A DNA stretch of 64,000 nt from Hydractinia symbiolongicarpus (GCF_029227915.1 NC_079876.1:7318001-7382000); one strand, 5' to 3'. Numbered from the stretch's first letter, positions 49,900 through 62,838 are shown. Notes: generated by a model not told the origin, from the letters alone. A program made the numbers and translations.

Positions 49900-50890
49900 T
49901 CTTTGTATACATTCGACTATACGGGCCAAGCCCCGGATTTACGGGAAAACGCGGGATTTTGTTTGCCGGCGATTAAACCTCTTTCATTAAGCGTCCCATC
50001 AAATATGAAAATATTTTTGAAAACTACAAGTCTCATGCGTTTAGTGGTAAAAATATAATATAAAAAATCGTTCGGGAAATGAGTGTACTCCCTGGGTACT
50101 TTCTTTGTATACATTCGACTATACGGACCAAGCCCCGGATTTACGGGAAATCGCGGATCTTCGTTTGCCGGCGATTAAACCTCTTTCATTCAGCGTCCCA
50201 TCAAATATGAAAATATTTTTGAAAACTACAAGTCTCATGCGTTTAGTGGTAAAAAAATAATATAAAAAATCGTTCGGGAAATGAGTGTACTCCCTGGGTA
50301 CTTTCTTTGTATACTTTTGACTATACGGGCCGAGTCCGGGATTTACGGGAAATCGCGGATCTTCGTTTGCCGGCGATTAAACTTCTTTTATTCAGCGTCC
50401 CATCAAATATGAAAATATTTTTGAAGACTACAAGTCTCATGCGTTTATTGGTAAAAAAATAACATAAAAATCGTTTGGGAAATGAGTTTACTCCCTGGGT
50501 ACTTTCTCTGTATACTTTTGACTATACGGGTCGAGTCCGGGGTTTATGGGAAATGGCGGGTTTTCTTGCCGGCGATTAAACTTCTTTTATTCAGCGTCTC
50601 ATCAAAAATGAAAACATTTTTGAAAACTACAAGTCTCATGCGTTTTAGTGATGAAAAGATAATTTAAAAAATCGTTCGGGAAATGAGTTTACTCCCTGGG
50701 TACTTTCTCTGTATACTTTTGACTATACGGGCCAAGCCCGGGATTTACGGGAAATCGCGGTATTTCGTTTGCTGGCGATTAAACCACTTTCATTAAGCGT
50801 CTCATTAAAAATGAAAACATTTCTGAAAACTACAAGTCTTATGCGTTTTAGTGGTGAAAAAATAATTTAAAAAATCGTTCGGGAAATGAG
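49900..50890 (-). repeat. Dispersed duplicate R2, copy 1 (partner at 53545), 3645 bp apart
   Basis: Three consecutive monomers with agcgtcccatcaaatatg and gcgtttagtgg (gcgtccc at 49991, 50193 and 50395) have exact counterparts at 53636, 53838 and 54040, always 3645 bp (18 monomers) away. The block also shares a tgccggcgatt monomer in which cgttt has been lost (tttcttgccgg). Homology stops at about 50890 and 54535. Confidence 0.85.
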
Positions 50891-52189
50891 TTTACTCACA
50901 GGGTACTTTCTTTGTATACATTCGACTATACGGGCAAAGCCCGGGATTAACGGGAAATCGCAGGTTTTCGTTTGCCGGCGATTAAACTTCTTTTATTCAG
51001 CGTCTCATTAAAAATGAAAACATTTCTGAAAACTACAAGTCTCATGCGTTTTAGTGGTGAAAAAATAATTTAAAAAATCGTTCGGGAAATGAGTTTACTC
51101 ACAGGGTACTTTCTTTGTATACATTCGACTATACGGGCAAAGCCCGGGATTAACGGGAAATCGCAGGTTTTCGTTTGCCGGCGATTAAACTTCTTTTATT
51201 CAGCGTCTCATCAAAAATGAAAACATTTTTGAAAACTACAAGTCTCATGCGTTTTAGTGGTGAAAAAATAATTTAAAAAATCGTTCGGGAAATGAGTTTA
51301 CTCCCTGGGTATTTTCTCTGTATACTTTTGACTATACGGGTCGAGTCAGGGGTTTACGGGAAATTGCGGGTTTTCGTTTGCCGGCGATTAAACTTCTTTT
51401 ATTCAGCGTCTCATCAAAAATGAAAACATTTTTGAAAACTACAAGTCTCATGCGTTTTAGTGGTGAAAAGATAATTTAAAAAATCGTTTTGGAAATGAGT
51501 TTACTCACAGGGTACTTTCTTTGTAAACATTCGACTATACGGGCCAAGCCCGGGATTTACGGGAAATCGCGGGTTTTCGTTTGCTGGCAATTAAACCACT
51601 TTCATTAAGCGTCTCATTAAAAATGAAAACATTTCTGAAAACTACAAGTCTCATGCGTTTTAGTGGTGAAAAAATAATTTAAAAAATCGTTCGGGAAATG
51701 AGTTTACTCACAGGGTACTTTCTTGTATACATTCGACTATACGGGCAAAGCCCGGGTCGAGTCAGGGGTTTACGGGAAATTGCGGGTTTTCGTTTGCCAG
51801 CGATTAAACTTCTTTTATTCAGCGTCTCATCAAAAATGAAAACATTTTTGAAAACTACAAGTCTCATGCGTTTTAGTGGTGAAAAGATAATTTAAAAAAT
51901 CGTTTTGGAAATGAGTTTACTCACAGGGTACTTTCTTTGTAAACATTCGACTATACGGGCCAAGCCCGGGATTTACGGGAAATCGCGGGTTTTCGTTTGC
52001 TGGCGATTAAACCACTTTCATTAAGCGTCTCATTAAAAATGAAAACATTTCTGAAAACTACAAGTCTCATGCGTTTTAGTGGTGAAAAAATAATTTAAAA
52101 AATCGTTCGGGAAATGAGTTTACTCACAGGGTACTTTCTTGTATACATTCGACTATACGGGCAAAGCCCGGGATTAACGGGAAATCGCA
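50891..52189 (-). repeat. Type B-rich monomers with an out-of-register hybrid copy
   Basis: Copies with gggcaaagcccgggatt and gcgtctcattaaaaatg alternate with copies carrying gggtcgagtcagggg. One monomer (about 51741-51760) joins the two types out of register and is listed separately. Confidence 0.78.
51741..51770 (-). repeat. Hybrid monomer with an 11-bp gain at a crossover point
   Basis: The usual alternatives here are acgggcaaagcccggg followed by attaacggg, or acgggtcgagtcagggg followed by tttacggg. This monomer reads acgggcaaagcccggg followed directly by tcgagtcagggg. It therefore contains the left half of one type and the right half of the other, joined at the shared cggg (51753-51756), with a net gain of 11 bp. 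It is a directly visible product of misregistered recombination or template switching. Confidence 0.82.
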
Positions 52190-53490
52190 GGTTTTCGTTT
52201 GCCGGCGATTAAACTTCTTTTATTCAGCGTCTCATCAAAAATGAAAACATTTTTGAAAACTACAAGTCTCATGCGTTTTAGTGGTGAAAAGATAATTTAA
52301 AAAATCGTTTTGGAAATGAGTTTACTCACAGGGTACTTTCTTTGTATACATTCGACTATACGGTCCAAGCCCGGGATTTACGGGAAATCGCGGCTTTTCG
52401 TTTGCTGGCAATTAAACCACTTTCATTAAGCGTCTCATCAAAAATGAAAACATTTCTAAAAACTACAAGTCTCATGCGTTATAGTGGTGAAAAAATAATT
52501 TAAAAAATCGTTCAGAAAATGAGTTTACTCCCTGGGTAATTTCTTTGTATACTTTTGACTATACGGGCCGAGTCCGGGGTTTACGGGAAATGGTGGGTTT
52601 TCGTTTGCCGGTGATTAAACTTCTTTTATTCAGCGTCTCATCAAAAATGAAAACATTTTTAAAAACTATAAGTCTCATGGGTTTTAGTGGTGAAATAATA
52701 ATTTAAAAAATCGTTCGGGAAATGAGTTTACATCCCGGGTACTTTCCTTACTATACGGGCCGAGTCCGGGATTTACGGGAAATCGCAGGTTTTCGTTTGT
52801 CGGCGATTAAACTTCTTTTATTCAGCGTCTCATCAAAAATGAAAACATTTTTGAAAACTACAAGTCTCATGCGTTTTAGTGGTGAAAAAATAATTTAAAA
52901 AATCGTTCGGGAAATGAGTTTACTCCCTGGGTACTTTCTTTGTATACTTTTGACAATACGGGCCGAGTCCGGGATTTACGGGAAATCGCAGGTTTTCGTT
53001 TGCCGGCGATTACACTTCTTTTATTCAGCGTCTCATCAAAAATGAAAACATTTTTAAAAACTACAAGTCTCATGCGTTTTAGTGGTGAAAAAAAAAATTA
53101 AAAAATCGTTCGGGAAATGAGTTTACTCCCTAGGTACTTTCTTTGTATACATTCGACTATACGGGCCAAGCCCGGGATTTACGGGAAATTGCGGGATTTC
53201 GTTTGTCGGCGATTAAACCTCTTTCATTAAGCGTCTCATCAAATATGAAAACATTTTTGAAAACTACAATTCTCATGCGTTTTAGTGGTGAAAAAATAAT
53301 TTAAAAAATCGTTCGGAAAATGAGTTTACTCCCTGGGTACTTTCTTTGTATACTTTGGACTATACGGGCCGAGTCCGGGATTTAAGGAAAATCGCGGATT
53401 TTCGTTTGAGTGCGAATAAACTTCTTTTATTCAGCGTCTCATCAAAAATGAAAACATTTTTGATAACTACAAGTCTCATGCGTTGTAGTG
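52190..53490 (-). repeat. Dispersed duplicate R3, copy 1 (partner at 57650), about 5461 bp apart
   Basis: Shares a string of rare variants with 57650-58950: tacggtccaagcc (52361 and 57823), ccggtgattaaac, the linked deletion haplotype, gacaatac, gtggtgaaaaaaaaaatt, ccctaggtac, gtttgtcggcg, and gtttgagtgcgaataaac. Spacing is 5462 bp on the left and 5461 bp to the right of a one-base loss near 58071. Confidence 0.87.
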
Positions 53491-54535
53491 GTGAAAAAAT
53501 AATTCAAAAATCGTTCGGGAAATGAGTTTACTCCCTGGGTACTTTCTTTGTATACATTCGACTATACGGACCAAGCCCCGGATTTACGGGAAAACGCGGG
53601 ATTCCGTTTGCCGGCGATTAAACCTCTTTCATTAAGCGTCCCATCAAATATGAAAATATTTTTGAAAACTACAAGTCTCATGCGTTTAGTGGTAAAAAAA
53701 TAATATAAAAAATCGTTCGGGAAATGAGTGTACTCCCTGGGTACTTTCTTTGTATACTTTTGACTATACGGGCCGAGTCCGGGATTTACGGGAAATCGCG
53801 GATCTTCGTTTGCCGGCGATTAAACCTCTTTCATTCAGCGTCCCATCAAATATGAAAATATTTTTGAAAACTACAAGTCTCATGCGTTTAGTGGTAAAAA
53901 AATAATATAAAAAATCGTTCGGGAAATGAGTGTACTCCCTGGGTACTTTCTTTGTATACTTTTGACTATACGGGCCGAGTCCGGGATTTACGGGAAATCG
54001 CGGATCTTCGTTTGCCGGCGATTAAACTTCTTTTATTCAGCGTTCCATCAAATATGAAAATATTTTTGAAAACTACAAGTCTCATGCGTTTATTGGTAAA
54101 AAAATAACATAAAAATCGTTCGGGAAATGAGTTTACTCCCTGGGTACTTTCTCTGTATACTTTTGACTATACGGGTCGAGTCCGGGGTTTATGGGAAATG
54201 GCGGGTTTTCTTGCCGGCGATTAAACTTCTTTTATTCAGCGTCTCATCAAAAATGAAAACATTTTTGAAAACTACAAGTCTCATGCGTTTTAGTGGTGAA
54301 AAGATAATTTAAAAAATCGTTCGGGAAATGAGTTTACTCCCTGGGTACTTTCTCTGTATACTTTTGACTATACGGGCCAAGCCCGGGATTTACGGGAAAT
54401 CGCGGTATTTCGTTTGCTGGCGATTAAACCACTTTCATTAAGCGTCTCATCAAAAATGAAAACATTTCTGAAAACTACAAGTCTCATGCGTTTTAGTCGT
54501 GAAAAAATAATTTAAAAAATCGTTCGGGAAATGAG
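53491..54535 (-). repeat. Dispersed duplicate R2, copy 2
   Basis: Partner of 49900-50890, including the triplet of gcgtccc or gcgttcc monomers at 53636, 53838 and 54040. The last carries a private c-to-t change. Bases 53491-53544 are the end of a different monomer and serve as the join. Confidence 0.83.
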
Positions 54536-55357
54536 TTTACTCCCTGGGTATTTTCTCTGTATACTTTTGACTATACGGGTCGAGTCAGGGGTTTACGGGA
54601 AATCGCGGGTTTTCGTTTGCCGGCGATTAAACTTCTTTTATTCAGCGTCTCATCAAAAATGAAAACATTTTTGAAAACTACAAGTCTCATGCGTTTTAGT
54701 GGTGAAAAGATAATTAAAAAAATCGTTTTGGAAATGAGTTTACTCACAGGGTACTTTCTTTGTAAACATTCGACTATACGGGCCAAGCCCGGGATTTACG
54801 GGAAATCGCGGGTTTTCGTTTGCTGGCGATTAAACCACTTTCATTAAGCGTCTCATTAAAAATGAAAACATTTCTGAAAACTACAAGTCTCATGCGTTTT
54901 AGTGGTGAAAAAATAATTTAAAAAATCGTTCGGGAAATGAGTTTACACACAGGGTACTTTCTTTGTATACATTCAACTATACGGGCAAAGCCCGGGATTA
55001 ACGGGAAATCGCAGGTTTTCGTTTGCCGGCGATTAAACTTCTTTTGATCAGCGTCTCATTAAAAATGAATACATTTCTGAAAACTACAAGTCTCATGCGT
55101 TTTAGTGGTGAAAAAATAATTTAAAAAATCGTTCGGGAAATGAGTTTACTCACAGGGTACTTTCTTTGTATACATTCGACTATACGGGCAAAGCCCGGGA
55201 TTAACGGGAAATCGCAGGTTTTCGTTTGCCGGCGATTAAACTTCTTTTATTCAGCGTCTCATCAAAAATGAAAACATTTTTGAAAACTACAAGTCTCATG
55301 CGTTTTAGTGGTGAAAAAATAATTTAAAAAATCGTTCGGGAAATGAGTTTACTCCCT
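54536..55357 (-). repeat. Monomers matching 51300-51700
   Basis: From about 54540 the sequence matches 51301 onward at spacing 3239 bp (ctccctgggtattttctctg), so the exchange that made R2 copy 2 switched alignment by two monomers here. A private cttttgatcagcg occurs near 55041. Confidence 0.75.
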
Positions 55358-56169
55358 GAGTATTTTCTCTGTATACTTTTGACTATACGGGTCGAGTTAG
55401 GGGTTTACGGGAAATCGCGGGTTTTCGTTTGCCGGCGATTAAACTTCTTTTATTCAGCGTCTCATCAAAAATGAAAACATTTTTGAAAACTACAAGTCTC
55501 ATGCGTTTTAGTGGTGAAAAGATAATTTAAAAAATCGTTTTGGAAATGAGTTTACTCACAGGGTACTTTCTTTGTAAACATTCGACTATACGGGCCAAGC
55601 CCGGGATTTACGGGAAATCGCGGGTTTTGGTTTGCTGGCGATTAAACCAAGTTCATTAAGCGTCTCATTAAAAATGAAAACATTTCTGAAAACTACAAGT
55701 CTCATGCGTTTTAGTGGTGAAAAAATAATTTAAAAAATCGTTCGGGAAATGAGTTTACTCACAGGGTACTTTCTTTGTATACATTCGACTATACGGGCAA
55801 AGCCCGGGATTAACGGGAAATCGCAGGTTTTCGTTTGCCGGCGATTAAACTTCTTTTATTCAGCGTCTCATTAAAAATGAATACATTTCTGAAAACTACA
55901 AGTCTCATGCGTTTTAGTGGTGAAAAAATAATTTAAAAATTCGTTCGGGAAATGAGTTTACTCACAGGGTACTTTCTTTGTATACATTCGACTATACGGG
56001 CAAAGCACGGGATTAACGGGAAATCGCAGGTTTTCGTTTGCCGGCGATTAAACTTCTTTTATTCAGCGTCTCATCAAAAATGAAAACATTTTTGAAAACT
56101 ACAAGTCTCATGCGTTTTAGTGGTGAAAAAATAATTTAAAAAATCGTTCGGGAAATGAGTTTACTCCCT
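55358..56169 (-). repeat. Tandem unit R4a, 4 monomers, 812 bp
   Basis: Measured between the rare ctgagtattttctc monomers with gggtcgagttagggg at 55358 and 56170. The contents are type B copies with gcgtctcattaaaaatg and one cgggttttggtttgc copy that recurs in the next unit. Confidence 0.83.
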
Positions 56170-57386
56170 GAGTATTTTCTCTGTATACTTTTGACTATAC
56201 GGGTCGAGTTAGGGGTTTACGGGAAATCGCGGGTTTTCGTTTGCCGGCGATTAAACTTCTTTTATTCAGCGTCTCATCAAAAATGAAAACATTTTTGAAA
56301 ACTACAAGTCTCATGCGTTTTAGTGGTGAAAAGATAATTTAAAAAATCGTTTTGGAAATGAGTTTACTCACAGGGTACTTTCTTTGTAAACATTCGACTA
56401 TACGGGCCAAGCCCGGGATTTACGGGAAATCGCGGGTTTTGGTTTGCTGGCGATTAAACCACTTTCATTAAGCGTCTCATTAAAAATGAAAACATTTCTG
56501 AAAACTACAAGTCTCATGCGTTTTAGTGGTGAAAAAATAATTTAAAAAATCGTTCGGGAAATGAGTTTACTCACAGGGTACTTTCTTTGTATACATTCGA
56601 CTATACGGGCAAAGCCCGGGATTAACGGGAAATCGCAGGTTTTCGTTTGCCGGCGATTAAACTTCTTTTATTCAGCGTCTCATCAAAAATGAAAACATTT
56701 TTGAAAACTACAAGTCTCATGCGTTTTAGTGGTGAAAAGATAATTTAAAAATCGTTTTGGAAATGAGTTTACTCACAGGGTACTTTCTTTGTATACATTT
56801 GACTATACGGGCCAAGCCCGGGATTTACGGGAAATCGCGGGTTTTTGTTTGCTGGCGATTAAACCACTTTCATTAAGCGTCTCATTAAAAATGAAAACAT
56901 TTCTGAAAACTACAAGTCTCATGCGTTTTAGTGGTGAAAAAATAATTTAAAAAATCGTTCGGGAAATGAGTTTACTCACAGGGTACTTTCTTTGTATACA
57001 TTCGACTATACGGGCAAAGCCCGGGATTAACGGGAAATCGCAGGTTTTCGTTTGGCGGCGATTAAACTTCTTTTATTCAGCGTCTCATTAAAAATGAATA
57101 CATTTCTGAAAACTACAAGTCTCATGCGTTTTAGTGGTGAAAAAATAATTTAAAAAATCGTTCGGGAAATGAGTTTACTCACAGGGTACTTTCTTTGTAT
57201 ACATTCGACTATACGGGCAAAGCCCGGGATTAACGGGAAATCGCAGGTTTTCGTTTGCCGGCGATTAAACTTCTTTTATTCAGCGTCTCATCAAAAATGA
57301 AAACATTTTTGAAAACTACAAGTCTCATGCGTTTTAGTGGTGAAAAAATAATTTAAAAAATCGTTCGGGAAATGAGTTTACTCCCT
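56170..57386 (-). repeat. Tandem unit R4b, 6 monomers, 1217 bp
   Basis: Runs from the ctgagtattttctc marker at 56170 to the next at 57387. Compared with R4a it has two additional monomers (a gaaaagataattt copy and its neighbour), giving 4-mer and 6-mer versions of one unit side by side. Confidence 0.83.
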
Positions 57387-57649
57387 GAGTATTTTCTCTG
57401 TATACTTTTGACTATACGGGTCGAGTTAGGGGTTTACGGGAAATCGCGGGTTTTCGTTTGCCGGCGATTAAACTTCTTTTATTCAGCGTCTCATCAAAAA
57501 TGAAAACATTTTTGAAAACTACAAGTCTCATGCGTTTTAGTGGTGAAAAGATAATTTAAAAAATCGTTTTGGAAATGAGTTTACTCACAGGGTACTTTCT
57601 TTGTAAACATTCGACTATACGGGCCAAGCCCGGGATTAACGGGAAATCG
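57387..57649 (-). repeat. Start of a third R4-like unit, interrupted
   Basis: Opens with the ctgagtattttctc monomer but after one further monomer passes into the R3 copy. Confidence 0.75.
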
Positions 57650-58950
57650 CAGGTTTTCGTTTGCCGGCGATTAAACTTCTTTTATTCAGCGTCTCATCAA
57701 AAATGAAAACATTTTTGAAAACTACAAGTCTCATGCGTTTTAGTGGTGAAAAGATAATTTAAAAAATCGTTTTGGAAATGAGTTTACTCACAGGGTACTT
57801 TCTTTGTATACATTCGACTATACGGTCCAAGCCCGGGATTTACGGAAAATCGCGGCTTTTCGTTTGCTGGCGATTAAACCACTTTCATTACGCGTCTCAT
57901 CAAAAATGAAAACATTTCTAAAAACTACAAGTCTCATGCGTTTTAGTGGTGAAAAAATAATTTAAAAAATCGTTCAGAAAATGAGTTTACTCCCTGGGTA
58001 ATTTCTTTGTATACTTTTGACTATACGGGCCGAGTCCGGGGTTTACGGGAAATGGCGGGTTTTCGTTTGCGGTGATTAAACTTCTTTTATTCAGCGTCTC
58101 ATCAAAAATGAAAACATTTTTAAAAACTATAAGTCTCATGGGTTTTAGTGGTGAAATAATAATTTAAAAAATCGTTCGGAAAATGAGTTTACATCCCGGG
58201 TACTTTCTTTACTATACGGGCCGAGTCCGGGATTTACGGGAAATCGCAGGTTTTCGTTTGTCGGCGATTAAACTTCTTTTATTCAGCGTCTCATCAAAAA
58301 TGAAAACATTTTTGAAAACTACAAGTCTCATGCGTTTTAGTGGTGAAAAAATAATTTAAAAAATCGTTCGGGAAATGAGTTTACTCCCTGGGTACTTTCT
58401 TTGTATACTTTTGACAATACTGGCCGAGTCCGGGATTTACGGGAAATCGCAGGTTTTCGTTTGCCGGCGATTAAACTTCTTTTATTCAGCGTCTCATCAA
58501 AAATGAAAACATTTTTAAAAACTACAAGTCTCATGCGTTTTAGTGGTGAAAAAAAAAATTAAAAAATCGTTCGGGAAATGAGTTTACTCCCTAGGTACTT
58601 TCTTTGTATACATTCGACTATACGGGCCAAGCCCGGGATTTACGGGAAATTGCGGGATTTCGTTTGTCGGCGATTAAACCTCTTTCATTAAGCGTCTCAT
58701 CAAATATGAAAACATTTTTGAAAACTACAAGTCTCATGCGTTTTAGTGGTGAAAAAATAATTTAAAAAATCGTTCGGAAAATGAGTTTACTCCCTGAGTA
58801 CTTTCTTTGTATACTTTGGACTATACGGACCGAGTCCGGGATTTAAGGGAAATCGCGGATTTTCGTTTGAGTGCGAATAAACTTCTTTTATTCAGCGTCT
58901 CATCAAAAATAAAAACATTTTTGATAACTACAAGTCTCATGCGTTGTAGT
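57650..58950 (-). repeat. Dispersed duplicate R3, copy 2
   Basis: Partner of 52190-53490. It includes the linked 11-bp deletion monomer near 58209 and the long A run gtggtgaaaaaaaaaatt near 58546. That A-run monomer recurs at about 59742. Confidence 0.85.
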
Positions 58951-60469
58951 GGTAAAAAAATAATTTAAAAAATCGTTCGGAAAATGAGTTTACTCCCTGA
59001 GTACTTTCTTTGTACACTTTTGACTATACGGGCTGAGTCCGGGGTTTACGGGAAATGGCGGGTTTTCGTTTGCCGGCGATTAAACTTCTTTTATTCAGCG
59101 TCTCATCAAAAATGAAAACATTTTTAAAAACTACAAGTCTCATGCGTTGTAGTGGTGAAAAAATAATTTAAAAAATCGTTCGGGAAATGAGTTTACATCC
59201 CGGGTACTTTCTTTACTATACGGGCCGAGTCCGGGATTTACGGGAAATCGCAGGTTTTTGTTTGCCGGCGATTAAACTTCTTTTATTCAGCGTCTCATCA
59301 AAAATGAAAACATTTTTGAAAACTACAAGTCTCATGCGTTTTAGTGGTGAAAAAATATTTTAAAAAATCGTTCGGGAAATGAGTTTACATCCCGGGTACT
59401 TTCTTTACTACACGGGCCGAGTCCGGGATTTACGGGAAATCGCAGGTTTTCGTTTGCCGGCGATTAAACTTCTTTTATTCAGCGTCTCATCAAAAATGAA
59501 AACATTTTTGAAAACTACAAGTCTCATGCGTTTTAGTGGTGAAAAAATGATTTAAAAAATCGTTCGGGAAATGAGTTTACTCCCTGGGTACTTTCTTTGT
59601 ATACTTTTGACAATACGGGCCGAGTCCGGGATTTACGGGAAATCGCAGGTTTTCGTTTGCCGGCGATTAAACTTCTTTTATTGAGCGTCTCATCAAAAAT
59701 GAAAACATTTTTAAAAACTACAAGTCTCATGCGTTTTAGTGGTGAAAAAAAAAATTAAAAAATCGTTCGGGAAATGAGTTTACTCCCTAGGTACTTTCTT
59801 TGTATACATTCGACTATACGAGCCGAGTCTGGGATTTACGGGAAATCGCAGGTTTTCGTTTGCCGGCGATTAAACTTCTTTTATTCACCGTCTCATCAAA
59901 AATAAAAACATTTTTCAAAACTACAAGTCTCATGCATTTTAGTGGTGAAAAAATAATTTAAAAAATCGTTCGGGAAATGAGTTTACTCCCTGGTTACTTT
60001 CTTTGTATACTTTTGACAATACGGGCCGAGTCCGGGATTTACGGGAAATCGCAGGTTTTCGTTTGCCGGCGATTAAACTTCTTTTATTCAGCGTCTCATC
60101 AAATATGAAAAAATTTTGAAAATTACAAGTCTCATGCGTTGTAGTGGTGAAAAAATAATTTAAAAAATCATTCGGAGAATGAGTTTACTCCCTGGGTACT
60201 TTCTTTGTATACTTTTGACTATACGGGCCGAGTCCGGGGTTTACGGGAAATGGCGGGTTTTCGTTTGCCGGCGATTAAACTTCTTTTATTCAGCGTCTCA
60301 TCAAAAATGAAAACATTTTTGAAAACTACAAGTCTCATGCGTTTTAGTGGTGAAATAATAATTTAAAAAATCTTTCGGGAAATGAGTTTACATCCCGGGT
60401 ACTTTCTTTACTATACGGGCCGAGTCCGGGATTTACGGGAAATCGCAGGTTTTCGTTTGCCGGCGATTA
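58951..60469 (-). repeat. Type A monomers rich in the 11-bp deletion variant
   Basis: Contains deletion monomers near 59211, 59404 and 60401, all with gagtttacatcccgggtac next to the deletion (ctttactatacggg or ctttactacacggg). Two of them are adjacent. A 1196-bp repeat relation links about 58337 and 59533. The rest is ordinary type A sequence. Confidence 0.8.
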
Positions 60470-60752
60470 AACTTCTTTTATTCAGCGTCTCATCAAAAAT
60501 GAAAACATTTTTGAAAACTACAAGTCTCATGCGTTTTAGTGGTGAAAAAATATTTTAAAAAATCGTTCGGGAAATGAGTTTACTCCCTGGGTACTTTCTT
60601 TGTAAACTTTTGACTATACGGGCCGAGTCCGGGATTTAATGGAAGTCGCGGGTTTTCGTTTGCCGGCGTTTAAACTTCTTTTATTCAGCGTCTCATCAAA
60701 AATGAAAACATTTTTGAAAACTACAAGTCTCACGGGCTTTAGTGTTGAAATA
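60470..60752 (-). repeat. Duplicate R5, copy 1 (partner at 63718), 3248 bp apart
   Basis: Shares tatttt (60551 and 63799), tgtaaac (60601 and 63849), gatttaatggaagtcg, and ctcacgggctttagtgttg (60731 and 63979) with the last 280 bp of the window, always at 3248 bp (16 monomers). The partner runs off the window, so the full size is unknown. Confidence 0.83.
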
Positions 60753-62229
60753 ATAATTTAAAAAATCGTTCGGGAAATGAGTTTACACCCTGGGTACTTT
60801 CTTTGTATACTTTTGACTATACGGGCCGAGTCCGGGATTTACGGGAAATCGCAGGTTTTCGTTTGCCGGCGATTAAACTTCTTTTATTCAGCGTCTCATC
60901 AAAAATGAAAACATTTTTGAAAACTACAAGTCTCATGCGTTTTAGTGGTGAAAAAATAATTTAAAAAATCGTTCGGGAAATGAGTTTACTCCCTGGGTAC
61001 TTTCCTTGTATACTTTTGACAATGCGGGCGGAGTCCGGGGTTTACGGGAAATGGCGGGTTTTCGTTTGCCGGCGATTAAACTTCTTTTATTCAGCGTCTC
61101 ATCAAAAATGAAAACATTTTTGAAAACTACAAGTCTAATGCGTTTTAGTGGTGAAAAAATAATTTAAAAAATCGTTCGGGAAATGAGTTTACCCCCTGGG
61201 TACTTTCTTTGTATACTTTTGACTATACGGGCCGAGTCCGGGATTTTCGGGAAATCGCAGGTTTTCGTTTGCCGGCGATTAAACTTCTTTTATTTAGCGT
61301 CTCATCAAAAATGAAAACATTTTTGAAAACTACAAGTCTAATGCGTTTTAGTGGTGAAAAAATAATTTAAAAAATCGTTCGGGAAATGAGTTTACCCCCT
61401 GGGTACTTTCTTTGTATACTTTTGACTATACGGGCCGAGTCCGGGATTTTCGGGAAATCGCAGGTTTTCGATTGCCGGCGATTAAACTTCTTTCATTCAG
61501 CGTCTCATCAAAAATGAAAACATTTTTGAAAACTACCAGTCTCATGCGTTTTAGTGGTGAAAATATAATTTAAAAAATCGTTCGGGAAATGAGTTTACTC
61601 CCTGGGTACTTTCTTTGTATACTTTTGATTAAACAGGCCGAGTCCAGGGTTTACGGGATATGGCGGGTTTTCGTTTGCCGGCGATTAAACTTCTTTTATT
61701 CAGCGTCTCATCAAAAATGAAAACATTTTTAAAAACTACAAGTCTCATGGGCTTTAATGGTGAAATAATAATTTAAAAAATCGTTCGCGAAATGAGTTTA
61801 CCCCCTGGGTACTTTCTTTGTATACTTTTGACTATACGGGCCGAGTCCGGGATTTTCGGGAAATCGCAGGTTTTCGTTTGCCGGCGATTGAACTTCTTTC
61901 ATTCAGCGTCTCATCAAAAATGAAAACATTTTTGAAAACTACAAGTCTCATGCGTTTTAGTGGTGAAAATATAATTTAAAAAATCGTTCGGGAAATGAGT
62001 TTACTCACAGGGTACTTTCTTTCTATACATTCGACTATACGGGCCAAGCCCGGGATTTACGGGAAATCGCGGGTTTTCGTTTGCCGGCGATTAAACTTCT
62101 TTCATTAACCGTCTCATCAAAAATGTAAACATTTTTGAAAACTACAAGTCTCATGCGTTTTAGTGGTGAAAAAATAATTTAAAAAATCGTTCGGGAAATG
62201 AGTTTACTCCTTGGGTACTTTCTTTGTAT
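60753..62229 (-). repeat. Type A monomers, two with gggattttcggg repeated
   Basis: Consecutive copies with gtttaccccctggg and gggattttcggg lie near 61190 and 61393 and again near 61800. The copy with gattaaacaggccg at 61627 returns at 63657 (spacing 2030 bp, 10 monomers). A type B copy with tttctatacattcg lies near 62020. Confidence 0.77.
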
Positions 62230-62838
62230 ACTTTTGATTATACGGGTCGAGTCCGGGGTTTACGGGAAATGGCGGGTTTTCGTTTGCCGGCGATCAAACT
62301 TCTTTTATTCAGCGTCTCATCAAAAATGAAAACATTTTTGAAAACTATAAGTCTCATGCGTTTTAGTGGTGAAAAGATAATTTAAAAAATCGTTTTGGAA
62401 ATGAGTTTACTCACAGGGTACTTTCTTTGTATACATTCGACAATACCGGCCAAGCCCGGGATTTACGGGAAATCACGGGTTTTCGTTTGCCGGCGATTTA
62501 ACCACTTTCATTAAGCGTCTCATCAAAAATGAAAACATTTCTGAAAACTACAAGTCTCATGCGTTTTAGTGGTGAAAAAATAATTTAAAAAATCGTTCGG
62601 GAAATCAGTTTACTCCCTGGATACTTTCTTTGTATACTTTTGACTATACGGGCCGAGTCCGGGATTTACGGGAAGTCGCGGGTTTTCGTTTGCCGGCGTT
62701 TAAACTTCTTTTATTCAGCGTCTCATCAAAAATGAAAACATTTTTAAAAACTACAAGTCTCATGGGCTTTAGTGGTGAAATAATAATTTAAAAAATCGTT
62801 CGGGAAATGAGTTTACACCCTGGGTACTTTCTTTGTAT
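62230..62838 (-). repeat. Tandem unit R6a, 3 monomers, 609 bp
   Basis: Matched markers 609 bp apart are caataccggcc at 62441 and 63050 and ggaagtcgcggg at 62671 and 63280. Each unit is one cggcgatcaa copy, one type B copy and one gtttactccctgg copy with gccggcgtt. Confidence 0.82.

Noticed and set aside
53070-53100. Poly-A run (gaaaaaaaaaatt) as a retroposed insert
   Set aside because: The same run is present in three equivalent monomers (about 53085, 58546 and 59742) with no inserted sequence; it is an inherited monomer variant.
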